Assembly (NCBI RefSeq): GCF_012271785.1
Contig: NZ_JAAWVT010000003.1
Span: forward strand, 62,001 to 126,000
Direction of reading: 5' to 3'
Length of the DNA stretch: 64,000 nt
Source: Paeniglutamicibacter terrestris
GTDB lineage: Bacteria > Actinomycetota > Actinomycetes > Actinomycetales > Micrococcaceae
Shown here: positions 49,257 through 57,313 of the stretch, in pieces
How positions within the stretch are numbered: the first letter of the stretch is position 1
Layout: each line of letters begins with the position of its first letter
Translations under genes and position numbers: made by a program
The notes under the pieces: model-generated
What the model saw: the letters and a program-made list of their open reading frames with translations, nothing else
The model's database searches: none
Told to the model about the DNA's origin: nothing

Positions 49257-50705
49257 TCAGAATCGCGATGAAGAACCCGATCCGGAGAAGCTGCCACCAC
49301 TGGAGCCGTATCCGGTGCTCCCGCCGGAAGAAGTACTAGGAGAGCGACTTTCCTGAACACTGGAGCGGCCCGCCCTGAAACCGCTACTCAGGCCGATCAC
49401 CGACCAGAATCTGGTCGAAGGATACACCGTTCCCAGAATGCTGTGCTCGGAGGCACCGCTGGCTTTTGAGGCATCTGCCGATCCCATGGCAGTGCGCATG
49501 AGTTCGGCCTCCTTGGTTGTTTTGGCGTATTTTTTGATCATGGTCTCGGAGTGCTGCTTCAGCAGTTCTGATAGTTCTTCACGGGACGCAGCGATCTTGT
49601 CCAGTGCGTCTTCCGGGGTCAATTCTCCGGAGCTAATATGGGCTGCCCACTTGTCCATTTCAATGGCCGTCAAGGATTCAAATCTGCTGAGGGCGAGCGC
49701 TGAGGCGGACTGCGGATCAGAGTCTTTCTCTGCCAAGAGTTGTTGGATGGCGGTGAGGTCCTCGCGTAGGGGAACCAGCTGGCGATCCCACGCTGCGCCC
49801 CAGCCCGATCCCATGTTTAGCAACATATTGGTATCCGCAATGACATCATCGAGGCGGTCTAGCTCCGTTGCTTTCTTGGCGAATTTTTCTAAGAGAAGTG
49901 CCGTTCGTTTGCTGTTAAGGTCTTTTGTCGTCAGTGCCTCGGCCTCGTGGCTCTGCTTTGTCAGTTGTGAATAGGCAACCATGAAACCGCGGTATTTTTC
50001 CAGAACTAGGCTCCCGTAGCGCGATGAACTATTGATGGTCTTGGCATTAAGCTCGGTGACTTCCAGATCCATGCTCACGTTCGCGTAGCTGGTATTTGCG
50101 GTTTGCAGTGCCTTTTTGGAGCGGTTCCGATAGATTCTGCGGACCGCCAGGGTGCTGCCCAGTGATATGCCACCAGTCATCACGAGAATACCTGTCCAGA
50201 TATAGAGCACGGGAGACTTGTACCAGGGGCGATTCATCAATTGTGCTGCGCGTTCAACGCCTGTGATCGTCGCGTCGGTCCACTGGGCTTCGCGCAGTAG
50301 TTCTTTCGTGGATTCTTGGATGTCATCACGTTGACTGGGTGAGACCTTGCGGTCTTCTCCGAAGTAGGTGCCTACCTGACGCCCCGATGTGTCTAGTGCA
50401 AAAATGAATAACGAGTCCGCCCATTCTTGCCGGTTTGAACTGAGCCACTCGGGATGGGTTTCGCGGGCGAAACGTAGTACTTCCTCATTGAGGTTGTCAT
50501 TGGGGTCGCCGGCACGGGTATAAATGACGACCTTGGTCGGCTCGTTGAAATTGATCTCTTCGATGGCAGGAATCAAGGACTTTGAGTCCAATGATCCAGC
50601 GGTGTCTTCAACGACGATGTCCGCCGCCGCGACGGCCTGCGCCGCAGGCGCTCCCGTCAGTAGCAACAGGGCCGCCACGGCCAGTGTGGTGTATATCTTT
50701 CGCAT
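49257..50705 (-). CDS. TPM-like / DUF5129 membrane protein
   Basis: A 482-aa exported protein. It has a signal peptide (RKIYTTLAVAALLLLTGAPAAQA, cleavage near residue 25), an N-terminal alpha/beta region (DIVVEDTAGSLD..., VVIYTRAGD, FIFALDTSGRQVGTYFGED) resembling TPM-domain phosphatase-like proteins, a transmembrane helix near residues 170-190 (YIWTGILVMTGGISLG), a long helical cytoplasmic part and a low-complexity Ser/Gly tail ending SSGGSFSGSGSSSRF. Such Gly/Ser tails are typical of TPM proteins. Function is unknown. It is convergent with sodA copy 2. Confidence 0.72.
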   Translation of the reverse strand: MRKIYTTLAVAALLLLTGAPAAQAVAAADIVVEDTAGSLDSKSLIPAIEEINFNEPTKVVIYTRAGDPNDNLNEEVLRFARETHPEWLSSNRQEWADSLFIFALDTSGRQVGTYFGEDRKVSPSQRDDIQESTKELLREAQWTDATITGVERAAQLMNRPWYKSPVLYIWTGILVMTGGISLGSTLAVRRIYRNRSKKALQTANTSYANVSMDLEVTELNAKTINSSSRYGSLVLEKYRGFMVAYSQLTKQSHEAEALTTKDLNSKRTALLLEKFAKKATELDRLDDVIADTNMLLNMGSGWGAAWDRQLVPLREDLTAIQQLLAEKDSDPQSASALALSRFESLTAIEMDKWAAHISSGELTPEDALDKIAASREELSELLKQHSETMIKKYAKTTKEAELMRTAMGSADASKASGASEHSILGTVYPSTRFWSVIGLSSGFRAGRSSVQESRSPSTSSGGSTGYGSSGGSFSGSGSSSRF

Positions 50706-50801
50706 GTTAGTGCCGTTCCTCGGGTGCAGTCTCTGCTTTGCACCTTAGCTGGATTACCCTAACCGATCGACCGTACGTTCGTGGTGGCGCGCCGCGGTGA
50801 A

Positions 50802-51566
50802 CTACGACAGTATCGAGCGAAGCAATTCCAGCAAGACGGGAGTCTGCTCGAGAATGAGCACTAGGCCCAGCGAAATCATGACGATGCCGCTGAACAGTGT
50901 GATGAAGCGGGCTGCCGTCGGGCGCTGACGCAGCAGGACTTTGGCACCAAAAGCAACACCTGCGTAGATGAACACCGTGAGCACCATATGGCTCGTGCCC
51001 AAGATGGCCGTCTGAAGCGGCACCGGAAGCGGTGCATCGGCGTGGATGAACTGTGGGATGAGTGCTAGGTAGAGCAGCAGCGCCTTGGGATTAGTCCCGC
51101 TGGTACCCAAACCACGGATGAAGGCCCGGCCAAAGAAGCGATCTTGATGTTTCGAGACTGTTTGAGCAGGAACGCGGGTCAGGACCATGGTGTCGGTGCG
51201 AGCCAGGGTGTCGGGTACTGGATTACTGGTCGACATGGCGCTGGGGCCTTCTCGATTCACCGCTGCATCGGCCGAGAACCCGGCCTTTCGCCATGACCTG
51301 CAGGTGCCGATTCCTAGCCAGATCAGGTATGCGGCTCCACCGAGAGTGAGCCAAGTCAGTAATTGCGGCATGCTCACAATCAAGGCAGCCATTCCGGCAA
51401 CGATCAGAAGTGTATGGAAAACGTAACCGGCACCGAGCCCCACAATTGCGGAGGACATGCGGTATCGACCCAGCCCGGCGGAGATAGCGTAGGCCCAGTC
51501 GGCGCCGGGTGTCATTGCTAGCGCGAATGACACTGCCAAGAAGCCAAGTATGGCGTTCAGTTCCAT
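50802..51566 (-). CDS. LysE family translocator (amino acid/metabolite exporter)
   Basis: A 254-aa inner-membrane exporter with about six hydrophobic segments. The N terminus AILGFLAVSFALAMTPGADWAYAIS contains the LysE/RhtB signature (MTPGxD, about residue 20), and GLGAGYVFHTLL and LLTWLTLGGAAYLIWLGI follow. A hydrophilic insertion of roughly 60 residues (AVNREGPSAMSTSNPVPDT..., about residues 103-150) separates TM3 and TM4 and is longer than usual. It is divergent from an Lrp-type regulator, the classic LysE/LysG-like arrangement, so amino-acid-induced expression is likely. Confidence 0.87.
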   Translation of the reverse strand: MELNAILGFLAVSFALAMTPGADWAYAISAGLGRYRMSSAIVGLGAGYVFHTLLIVAGMAALIVSMPQLLTWLTLGGAAYLIWLGIGTCRSWRKAGFSADAAVNREGPSAMSTSNPVPDTLARTDTMVLTRVPAQTVSKHQDRFFGRAFIRGLGTSGTNPKALLLYLALIPQFIHADAPLPVPLQTAILGTSHMVLTVFIYAGVAFGAKVLLRQRPTAARFITLFSGIVMISLGLVLILEQTPVLLELLRSILS

Positions 51567-51677
51567 GATGGATCACTTTCTTCGTTTGAATCTACCGGCA
51601 AGTTTAGGAAGAAAATGACGAAATGTGCTTGCCTGTTCTCCCATAAAAATTGACAATTGAGCAAGATATAAGTTGAT

Positions 51678-51704
51678 ACGGTAAGTACCGTGCAAGAATC
51701 TTGC
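51678..51704. promoter_or_regulatory. Two adjacent palindromes in the lysE-lrp divergent region
   Basis: ACGGTA-AG-TACCGT (51678-51691) and GCAAGA-A-TCTTGC (51692-51704) are perfect-arm palindromes placed back to back. Further CTTGCC/GCAAG half-sites occur upstream in the same gap. They are good candidates for Lrp-type operator sites. Confidence 0.5.
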
Positions 51705-51750
51705 TTCAGCAACGGAACGTGCGTGAAAATCTATGGATGGGTGCCCGCTA

Positions 51751-52197
51751 ATGGACGGAATGGACCGCGCTATGCTGCGTCGACTGCAGGATGACGGCAG
51801 AATGACCGCCACTGCCCTGGCCGAAGGCGTGGGGTTAACGCTCGCTCCGTGCCACAGGCGGCTGCGCGAGTTGGAAAACAGCGGTGTCATTCGTGGATAT
51901 CGGGTGGATGTCGATCCGGCCAAGGTGGGGCTCGGATTCGAGGCGTTGGTGTTTGTGACACTCAAGGACCGTCTGAGCCTGAAGCCCTTTGAAGAAGAAG
52001 TCGCTGAAATTGGTCCGATTATTGACGCCCAACGGCTCTTTGGCGACCCTGACTTCCTACTCCGCGTTATGGCCGAAGACCTACCGGCCTACCAACGTTT
52101 TTATGACGACGTTCTGGTGGGGTTACCCGGGGTGGAGAAGCTCACCAGCACGATCGTTATGAAGAGCATCAAGTCTGGTGGCCGGCTCCCGATCTAG
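51751..52197 (+). CDS. Lrp/AsnC-family transcriptional regulator
   Basis: A 148-aa regulator with an N-terminal helix-turn-helix (MDRAMLRRLQDDGRMTATALAEGVGLTLAPCHRRLRELENSGVI is the region; the recognition helix is LTLAPCHRRLRELE) and a C-terminal RAM effector-binding domain (VGLGFEALVFVTL, FGDPDFLLRVMAEDLPAYQRFYDD). The start at 51751 fits the usual family opening; ATGs at 51733 and 51760 are alternatives. It is divergent from the LysE exporter, which it probably activates or represses in response to an amino acid. Confidence 0.88.
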   Translation: MDGMDRAMLRRLQDDGRMTATALAEGVGLTLAPCHRRLRELENSGVIRGYRVDVDPAKVGLGFEALVFVTLKDRLSLKPFEEEVAEIGPIIDAQRLFGDPDFLLRVMAEDLPAYQRFYDDVLVGLPGVEKLTSTIVMKSIKSGGRLPI

Positions 52198-52211
52198 CTA
52201 CGCATCGACAC

Positions 52212-52257
52212 AAAAAAGCGGCACCCGCCAGGAAAATCTGGTGTGTGCCGCTTTTTT
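52212..52257. terminator. Bidirectional terminator between the lrp gene and tRNA-Arg
   Basis: Arms 52212-52224 and 52245-52257 pair perfectly over 13 bp and include A6/T6 tracts; an inner CCAG/CTGG stem extends the hairpin. It terminates the lrp-type gene on plus and the tRNA on minus. Confidence 0.88.
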
Positions 52258-52259
52258 AG

Positions 52260-52333
52260 TGCCCCCGACGCGATTCGAACGCGTGACCTAGAGATTAGAA
52301 GGCTCTTGCTCTATCCATCTGAGCTACGGGGGC
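52260..52333 (-). tRNA. tRNA-Arg (anticodon TCT)
   Basis: Read on the minus strand the 74-nt cloverleaf is complete: acceptor GCCCCCG/CGGGGGC, D stem GCTC/GAGC, anticodon loop CTTCTAA with anticodon TCT (reads AGA codons), T arm ACGCG-TTCGAAT-CGCGT, and discriminator A. CCA is not encoded. The last anticodon-stem pair (31-39) is a C-U mismatch. AGA is a rare codon in a genome this G/C rich. No integrase or attachment-site duplication is visible next to it. The remaining sequence to 52516 holds no gene. Confidence 0.95.
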
Positions 52334-52516
52334 GGCACAAGAATCATAGCCCAAACCGGCCGGTCACTCATATTTCACCCTTGGCGATACTCGGATATGA
52401 AGGGTGGCGAAGGGGTGAAAGCAATTACTCACGAAGTATGATGAAAGAATCAACTTTGCGTTTAATCCATCGCAGAATCACCTGCCAGCCCGCCACCAAG
52501 AAAACGAGAGGATGCC

Positions 52517-53767
52517 GTGCCGAACCCATCTCGAGCAATCTCCATCGCTCCACAATCGACGAACCATATGACATGGAGAAACTCGATTTTCGGCATCTTC
52601 TTTTTGTGCGGCTTTGTGTTCGCAACTTGGGTGGCACGGCTTCCGGCGGTACGCGAACAGCTTGAGCTCTCCACCTCAGATGTTGGAGTCCTACTCTTTT
52701 CGATGGCAGTCGGATCGATCGGCGGTCTGGCCTTCGCTCCGAGCATCTCGGCGAGATTGGGCATCCGGCGCGGCATTAGATTGGGCCTGCTAACTCTGGG
52801 CGTAGCTATGTCTCTATTGGGAGTTGCTACGGAGGCACTTGGCAGCACCGTAAGCGCCATGGTCATTCTTGTTGTTTACGGCTTCGTTTTCAGCGCGACC
52901 GACGTCATGATGAATGTTGACGGGGCTGCGCTCGAACGCTCTCTGGGTAAGACGATCCTGCCTATGATGCACGCCTTCTTCAGCTTTGGGACCATCATTG
53001 GAGCCGTTGCCGGAGCGGGCGCCGCGCGACTAGGCATCGACGTGATGCTGAACTTTGCCGGAGCAGGCGTGCTGACCATGGGGCTCGGCCTGTTCTTTGT
53101 TCGCAATGTCTCGGGCAGAGCCGCAAGCGTTGAACCATCGACCGAGAAGCCTGAGGAACACCGCTGTTGGCACCGGCGACTGACCGGACTGATGCGTGAG
53201 GGTAACTTGTTGCTCATCGGGCTCATGGTCGCTGGACTTGCATTTGCCGAAGGCACTGCCAACGACTGGCTGACCATCGCCTCGGTGGATGACCATGGAT
53301 TCAGCGAAGCAACTGGTGCGTTGGTCTTTGGAGCATTCGTGGCAGCGATGACCGTGGGCCGAGTCTTTGGTGGGCCGTTGATCGACCGGATGGGTCACAA
53401 ACGCGTCCTGGTGTTCATGGGAGTGCTCGGCTTGGCAGGAATTGTCCTGTTTATTGTTGCGCCAGCTCCGTGGGCGGTATTCGCCGGAGCGGTGCTCTGG
53501 GGTCTGGGCGGCTCGCTGGGTTTCCCAGTTGGTATGAGCGTCGCCGCGTCGCATCCCACCAATGGGCCGCGGCGCGTGGGGATTGTTGCCGTATTTGGCT
53601 ATTCATCGATGCTCATCGGGCCGCCGGTCCTCGGCTTTCTCGGTGAACACTTTGGAGTACTGCACGCGTTCATCTTGGTAGCAGGCATCTTGCTACTCAC
53701 GCTATTGATCACGCCCAAGGCAACTGCAGCGCCGGCTTCGCACCAGGCGCCGCAGCGCGTGAATTAG
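52517..53767 (+). CDS. MFS transporter
   Basis: A 416-aa major facilitator with about twelve hydrophobic segments, for example IFGIFFLCGFVFATWVARLPAV (TM1), VGVLLFSMAVGSIGGLAFAP (TM2, followed by the motif-A region SARLGIRRGIR) and GGPLIDRMGHKRVLVFMG in the second half. It resembles the sugar/fucose-permease-like or YbjJ-type group rather than drug exporters, but the substrate is not determined. The start is GTG at 52517 with GAGAGGA just upstream; ATG at 52568 is the alternative. The stop overlaps the convergent aldo/keto reductase by 4 bp. Confidence 0.85.
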   Translation: MPNPSRAISIAPQSTNHMTWRNSIFGIFFLCGFVFATWVARLPAVREQLELSTSDVGVLLFSMAVGSIGGLAFAPSISARLGIRRGIRLGLLTLGVAMSLLGVATEALGSTVSAMVILVVYGFVFSATDVMMNVDGAALERSLGKTILPMMHAFFSFGTIIGAVAGAGAARLGIDVMLNFAGAGVLTMGLGLFFVRNVSGRAASVEPSTEKPEEHRCWHRRLTGLMREGNLLLIGLMVAGLAFAEGTANDWLTIASVDDHGFSEATGALVFGAFVAAMTVGRVFGGPLIDRMGHKRVLVFMGVLGLAGIVLFIVAPAPWAVFAGAVLWGLGGSLGFPVGMSVAASHPTNGPRRVGIVAVFGYSSMLIGPPVLGFLGEHFGVLHAFILVAGILLLTLLITPKATAAPASHQAPQRVN

Positions 53768-54609
53768 TGCCCGAAAGTCATCGGATCTGCCGGCTTATCG
53801 GCAGTGCCGTTGAGGCTATCGATAGCCAGAATTTCCTCCGCTGAGAGATTAAAAGCAAAGACATCCAAATTCTCCGCCAAGCGACTGGGATCCGATGTCT
53901 TGGGGATAGGGACAACTCCGCGCTCGATCTGCCAGCGAAGCACTGCCTGAGCCGGGGTGACATCGTGCGCTCGTGCCGCCGCCAGGACCGGGGCGGCCTG
54001 CAGCAGATCATGCTTCCCGCGACCCAATGGTGCCCAGCCCTCGGTGAGGATGCCGTGTTTGGCGTGGAAGGCGAGGCGTTCATCATCCAGCCAAAACGGC
54101 GAGTGTTGAATTTGGTTGACGTCAGGGGCCACGCCGGTGGCATCGATCAGTTCCTGCAGCTGCCCGGTGGTGAAATTTGAGGTTCCGATGGCGCGCACGC
54201 GTCCGCGTTTGAGCAGCTTCACCAATCCCTCCCATGCAGCCACATATTTCCCTTCCTGCGGGTTGGGCCAGTGGATGAGGAAAAGATCGACGTATTCCAC
54301 ACCTAGCCGCTGGCAGCTGTTCTCCCACGCGTCCTGCACACCCTGCAACGAATGCCACTGCACGTTGAACTTTGAGGTGATAAACAGTTCCTCGCGGGGG
54401 ATTGAGGTTGATCCGATGCCTTCCCCGATGCCCTTCTCATTGCCGTAGTTCTCGGCGGTGTCGATGAGGCGGTATCCGGCGTCCAGGGCGTGCACGACAG
54501 CCGCACCAGCCTGAATGTCATCCAACGGCCACGTACCAAGGCCGATGGAAGGGATAAATGCGCCATTGTTGAGTTCTCGAAGTGGGACCGCTGCATGATT
54601 ATCTGACAT
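53764..54609 (-). CDS. Aldo/keto reductase
   Basis: A 281-aa NADPH-dependent TIM-barrel oxidoreductase reducing aldehydes or ketones. Catalytic residues fit the tetrad: Asp and Tyr in YRLIDTAENYGNEKGIGEG (about residues 46-55), Lys in ELFITSKFN (about residue 79) and His in VDLFLIHWPNP (about residue 111). The cofactor-binding C terminus has VPIPKTSDPSRLAENLDVF. It belongs to the 2,5-diketo-gluconate reductase-like AKR5 group by length and motifs. A TAGCAT box lies 6 nt before the ATG. Confidence 0.92.
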   Translation of the reverse strand: MSDNHAAVPLRELNNGAFIPSIGLGTWPLDDIQAGAAVVHALDAGYRLIDTAENYGNEKGIGEGIGSTSIPREELFITSKFNVQWHSLQGVQDAWENSCQRLGVEYVDLFLIHWPNPQEGKYVAAWEGLVKLLKRGRVRAIGTSNFTTGQLQELIDATGVAPDVNQIQHSPFWLDDERLAFHAKHGILTEGWAPLGRGKHDLLQAAPVLAAARAHDVTPAQAVLRWQIERGVVPIPKTSDPSRLAENLDVFAFNLSAEEILAIDSLNGTADKPADPMTFGH

Positions 54610-54884
54610 TTGGCCATGCTATGGCACCAACGAGATTCCCGATAGGGGGCCATCGCCCAGCGCTCCGGAGACCGGCGCTTCGCTCAAGATGCGTACGAAC
54701 GGGCAGCAACGTGAAATCCACGGACAGTTCCCCGCACGGCAACGGCCGAAAAACGCGACTCGTGATGGCAAAAAGGAGTTTTCCACACCCGGTTCACGGA
54801 GCGAGGCGCTGCGCGGAAAGAAACTTGCACACTGAGGTGATGTAGCAGGAGGTACCTGCAAACAATCGAACATTGGAGTGCACC
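54610..54884. other. 275-bp divergent gap between the aldo/keto reductase and ssb genes
   Basis: No gene is seen. It holds the minus-strand TAGCAT (54616-54621) proposed as the -10 box of the reductase, and a small palindrome GCAGG-AGGTA-CCTGC about 35 nt upstream of the ssb ATG that could be an operator or leader hairpin. No strong terminator or long repeat is visible. Confidence 0.4.
54616..54621 (-). promoter_or_regulatory. Putative -10 box TAGCAT for leaderless aldo/keto reductase
   Basis: On the minus strand TAGCAT is followed by 6 nt and the ATG at 54609. The same hexamer and spacing occur before uvrA. Confidence 0.48.
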
Positions 54885-55379
54885 ATGACGGACCACATTA
54901 CGTTGCGCGGTGTGGTGGGAACCGAGCCCCGCCAGAACGCGGGTAGCAGCGGTACTCTCATTGCAAAATTTCGGATGGTGAGCAACGAGCGCCGCCAGGA
55001 TCCCGAAACGGGGCAATGGGCCGACGTGCACAGCAATTGGTACACCGTGTCGTGTTTTCGGTCCATGGCCACCAACCTGCTCGCCAGCATCCACATGGGT
55101 GACCATGTGGTGGTCTACGGCAAAATGCAGGTGCGCGAATTTGATCGCCAGGATGGCACTCGCGGATTCAGCGTGGACATTGAGGCCATGGCGTTGGGCC
55201 ATGATCTGCGGTTCGGAGTCAGCCGATTCGAGCGGGTGCGGCGCGCAGGTAGTGAAGAAGGTGCCGACGGTCGAACTCACCAGGCAACCGCAACGCGAGG
55301 TCACAACGAGTCAAATGACGAGCTTGCCGAGACCGGATGGTCGGAAGAAGAATCGGGAAAAGAAGCCGAGGCCGCCTAG
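54885..55379 (+). CDS. ssb: Single-stranded DNA-binding protein paralogue
   Basis: A 164-aa OB-fold protein. The SSB core is recognisable: HITLRGVVGTEPR at the N terminus, FRMVSNERRQDPETGQW (about residue 30), WYTVSCFRSMATNL and MGDHVVVYGKMQVREF (about residues 72-88). The C-terminal tail is Gly-poor, acidic and ends KEAEAA, lacking the DDDIPF-type tip that replication SSBs use to recruit partners. It is therefore probably an accessory SsbB-like protein. The start is ATG at 54885 with TTGGAG 6 nt upstream. It precedes ettA, as the ssb-like gene near Rv2478c does in mycobacteria (from memory). Confidence 0.88.
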   Translation: MTDHITLRGVVGTEPRQNAGSSGTLIAKFRMVSNERRQDPETGQWADVHSNWYTVSCFRSMATNLLASIHMGDHVVVYGKMQVREFDRQDGTRGFSVDIEAMALGHDLRFGVSRFERVRRAGSEEGADGRTHQATATRGHNESNDELAETGWSEEESGKEAEAA

Positions 55380-55415
55380 CGGGTGTGCGGCATCGAACAC
55401 TGCGTCAAATACCCC

Positions 55416-55447
55416 GTCGGCCACGGCGATTGACCGCCGTGGCCGAC
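55416..55447 (+). terminator. 13-bp perfect hairpin after ssb
   Basis: Arms 55416-55428 and 55435-55447 are perfect complements with a 6-nt loop and no U-tract. It probably separates ssb from ettA transcription. Confidence 0.6.
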
Positions 55448-55519
55448 TCATGTGTGCAGGAACATGTGCCATCAGCCGAAACGAGCGGCGAAAATTGGGA
55501 GTAAGTCTCTATCAGGCAC

Positions 55520-55525
55520 TAGCCT
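55520..55525 (+). promoter_or_regulatory. Putative -10 box TAGCCT for leaderless ettA
   Basis: TAGCCT is followed by 7 nt and the ATG at 55533. No ribosome-binding site is visible in the gap. Confidence 0.45.
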
Positions 55526-55532
55526 TGATGCC

Positions 55533-57215
55533 ATGGCGGAATTCATTTACACGATGACCAAGGCTCGCAAGGCCGTTGGCGACAAAGTCATTCTTGACGA
55601 TGTCAGCATGTCGTTCTACCCAGGCGCAAAAATTGGCGTGGTTGGACCGAACGGCGCGGGCAAATCAACGATCCTGAAGATCATGGCAGGGCTAGACATA
55701 CCCTCCAACGGCGAGGCACGCCTCAGCCCGGGATACAGCGTAGGAATCCTCTTGCAGGAACCCCCGCTGAACGAAGAAAAGACGGTCCTGGGCAACGTCC
55801 AGGAAGGCGTCGGGGAGATCTACGAAAAGATCACCCGATACAACCAGATCTCCGAGGAGATGGCACAAGATGGTGCCGACTTCGATGCATTGCTCGAGGA
55901 AATGGGCCACCTGCAGGAAGCCATCGACACCGCCGATGCTTGGGATATCGATTCCCAGCTCGAGCAGGCCATGGATGCTCTGCAGTGCCCACCGGGAGAC
56001 TCCGAGGTGACCCACCTTTCCGGTGGTGAGCGCCGTCGTGTCGCCTTGTGCAAGCTCTTGCTGCAGAAGCCGGACCTGCTGCTCCTTGACGAGCCTACTA
56101 ACCACTTGGACGCCGAGTCGGTGCTGTGGCTCGAGCAGCACCTGTCCGCGTACCACGGTGCAGTTTTGGCCGTCACCCACGATAGGTACTTCCTGGACCA
56201 CGTGGCCCAGTGGATCTGTGAAGTCGACCGCGGTCGCCTGCACGCCTACGAGGGTAACTACTCGGCCTACCTGGAAAAGAAGCGCGAGCGCCTCGAAGTC
56301 CAAGGTAAGAAGGACCAGAAGCTTGCCAAGCGCCTCAGCGAAGAACTCGAATGGGTTCGCTCCAACGCCAAGGGCCGCCAGACCAAGTCGAAGGCCCGTC
56401 TGGCCCGGTACGAGGAGATGGCTTCGGAGGCTGAGCGCACCCGCAAGCTGGACTTCGAAGAAATTCAGATTCCGGCCGGACCGCGTCTGGGTTCCGTGGT
56501 GATCGAAGCAAAGAACTTGAAGAAGGGCTTCGATGATCGCGTTTTGATCGACAACCTGTCCTTCTCGCTGCCGCGTAACGGCATCGTGGGTGTTATTGGT
56601 CCCAACGGCGTCGGCAAGTCAACACTGTTCAAGACCATTGTTGGCATGGAACCGATTGACTCCGGCGATCTGAAGGTCGGCGAGACCGTCAAGATCTCCT
56701 ACGTTGACCAGAACCGTGGCGGCATCGACCCGGAAAAGTCGCTGTGGGAAGTTGTCTCCGAAGGGAACGACTACATCCAAGTCGGCCAGGTCGAGGTGCC
56801 CTCGCGCGCCTACGTCTCGGCTTTCGGCTTCAAGGGACCGGACCAGCAGAAGAAGGCTGGTGTGCTCTCCGGTGGTGAGCGCAACCGCCTGAACCTGGCA
56901 CTGACCCTCAAGCAGGGCGGCAACTTGCTGCTCCTCGATGAGCCCACTAACGACCTGGACGTGGAAACGCTCGGGTCCTTGGAAAACGCGCTGCTTGAAT
57001 TCCCCGGCTGCGCCGTGGTCGTCTCGCACGATCGCTGGTTCCTTGACCGAGTTTCCACCCACATCCTGGCCTATGAGGGCACCGATGAGGACCCGGCGAA
57101 CTGGTACTGGTTCGAGGGCAACTTCGAATCCTACGAGGCCAACAAGATCGAGCGCATGGGCCCGGAAGCTGCGAAGCCGCACCGCGTCACCCACCGTCGC
57201 CTGACCCGCGACTAG
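55533..57215 (+). CDS. ettA: Energy-dependent translational throttle protein EttA (ABC-F)
   Basis: A 560-aa cytoplasmic ABC-F ATPase that binds the ribosomal E site and gates entry into elongation according to ATP/ADP. Two ABC domains: Walker A VVGPNGAGKST (about residue 37) and VIGPNGVGKST (about residue 356), signatures HLSGGERRRVALCKLLL and VLSGGERNRLNLALTL, Walker B LLLLDEPTNHLDAES and LLLLDEPTNDLDVET. The linker and arm region (YEGNYSAYLEKKRERLEVQ, about residues 245-263) fits EttA. ATG at 55533 lies 7 nt after TAGCCT. Confidence 0.95.
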   Translation: MAEFIYTMTKARKAVGDKVILDDVSMSFYPGAKIGVVGPNGAGKSTILKIMAGLDIPSNGEARLSPGYSVGILLQEPPLNEEKTVLGNVQEGVGEIYEKITRYNQISEEMAQDGADFDALLEEMGHLQEAIDTADAWDIDSQLEQAMDALQCPPGDSEVTHLSGGERRRVALCKLLLQKPDLLLLDEPTNHLDAESVLWLEQHLSAYHGAVLAVTHDRYFLDHVAQWICEVDRGRLHAYEGNYSAYLEKKRERLEVQGKKDQKLAKRLSEELEWVRSNAKGRQTKSKARLARYEEMASEAERTRKLDFEEIQIPAGPRLGSVVIEAKNLKKGFDDRVLIDNLSFSLPRNGIVGVIGPNGVGKSTLFKTIVGMEPIDSGDLKVGETVKISYVDQNRGGIDPEKSLWEVVSEGNDYIQVGQVEVPSRAYVSAFGFKGPDQQKKAGVLSGGERNRLNLALTLKQGGNLLLLDEPTNDLDVETLGSLENALLEFPGCAVVVSHDRWFLDRVSTHILAYEGTDEDPANWYWFEGNFESYEANKIERMGPEAAKPHRVTHRRLTRD

Positions 57216-57236
57216 CATTTACTGCTAGATATGGGT

Positions 57237-57285
57237 GAGGGGGTTGGTGGTTTGGATGAATTTCATCCAAACCACCAACCCCCTC
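57237..57285. terminator. Very long perfect hairpin terminator after ettA
   Basis: 24-bp perfect arms (57237-57260 and 57262-57285) almost without a loop, followed by TTTT. It lies between convergent ettA and the thioesterase gene and can act on both strands. Confidence 0.88.
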
Positions 57286-57313
57286 TTTTGTTGTGGTTCA
57301 CGGATCGCTGCGG

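Noticed and set aside
52260-52516. Genomic island inserted at tRNA-Arg
   Set aside because: No integrase and no repeat of the tRNA 3' end was found; the neighbours are an ordinary regulator and an MFS transporter.
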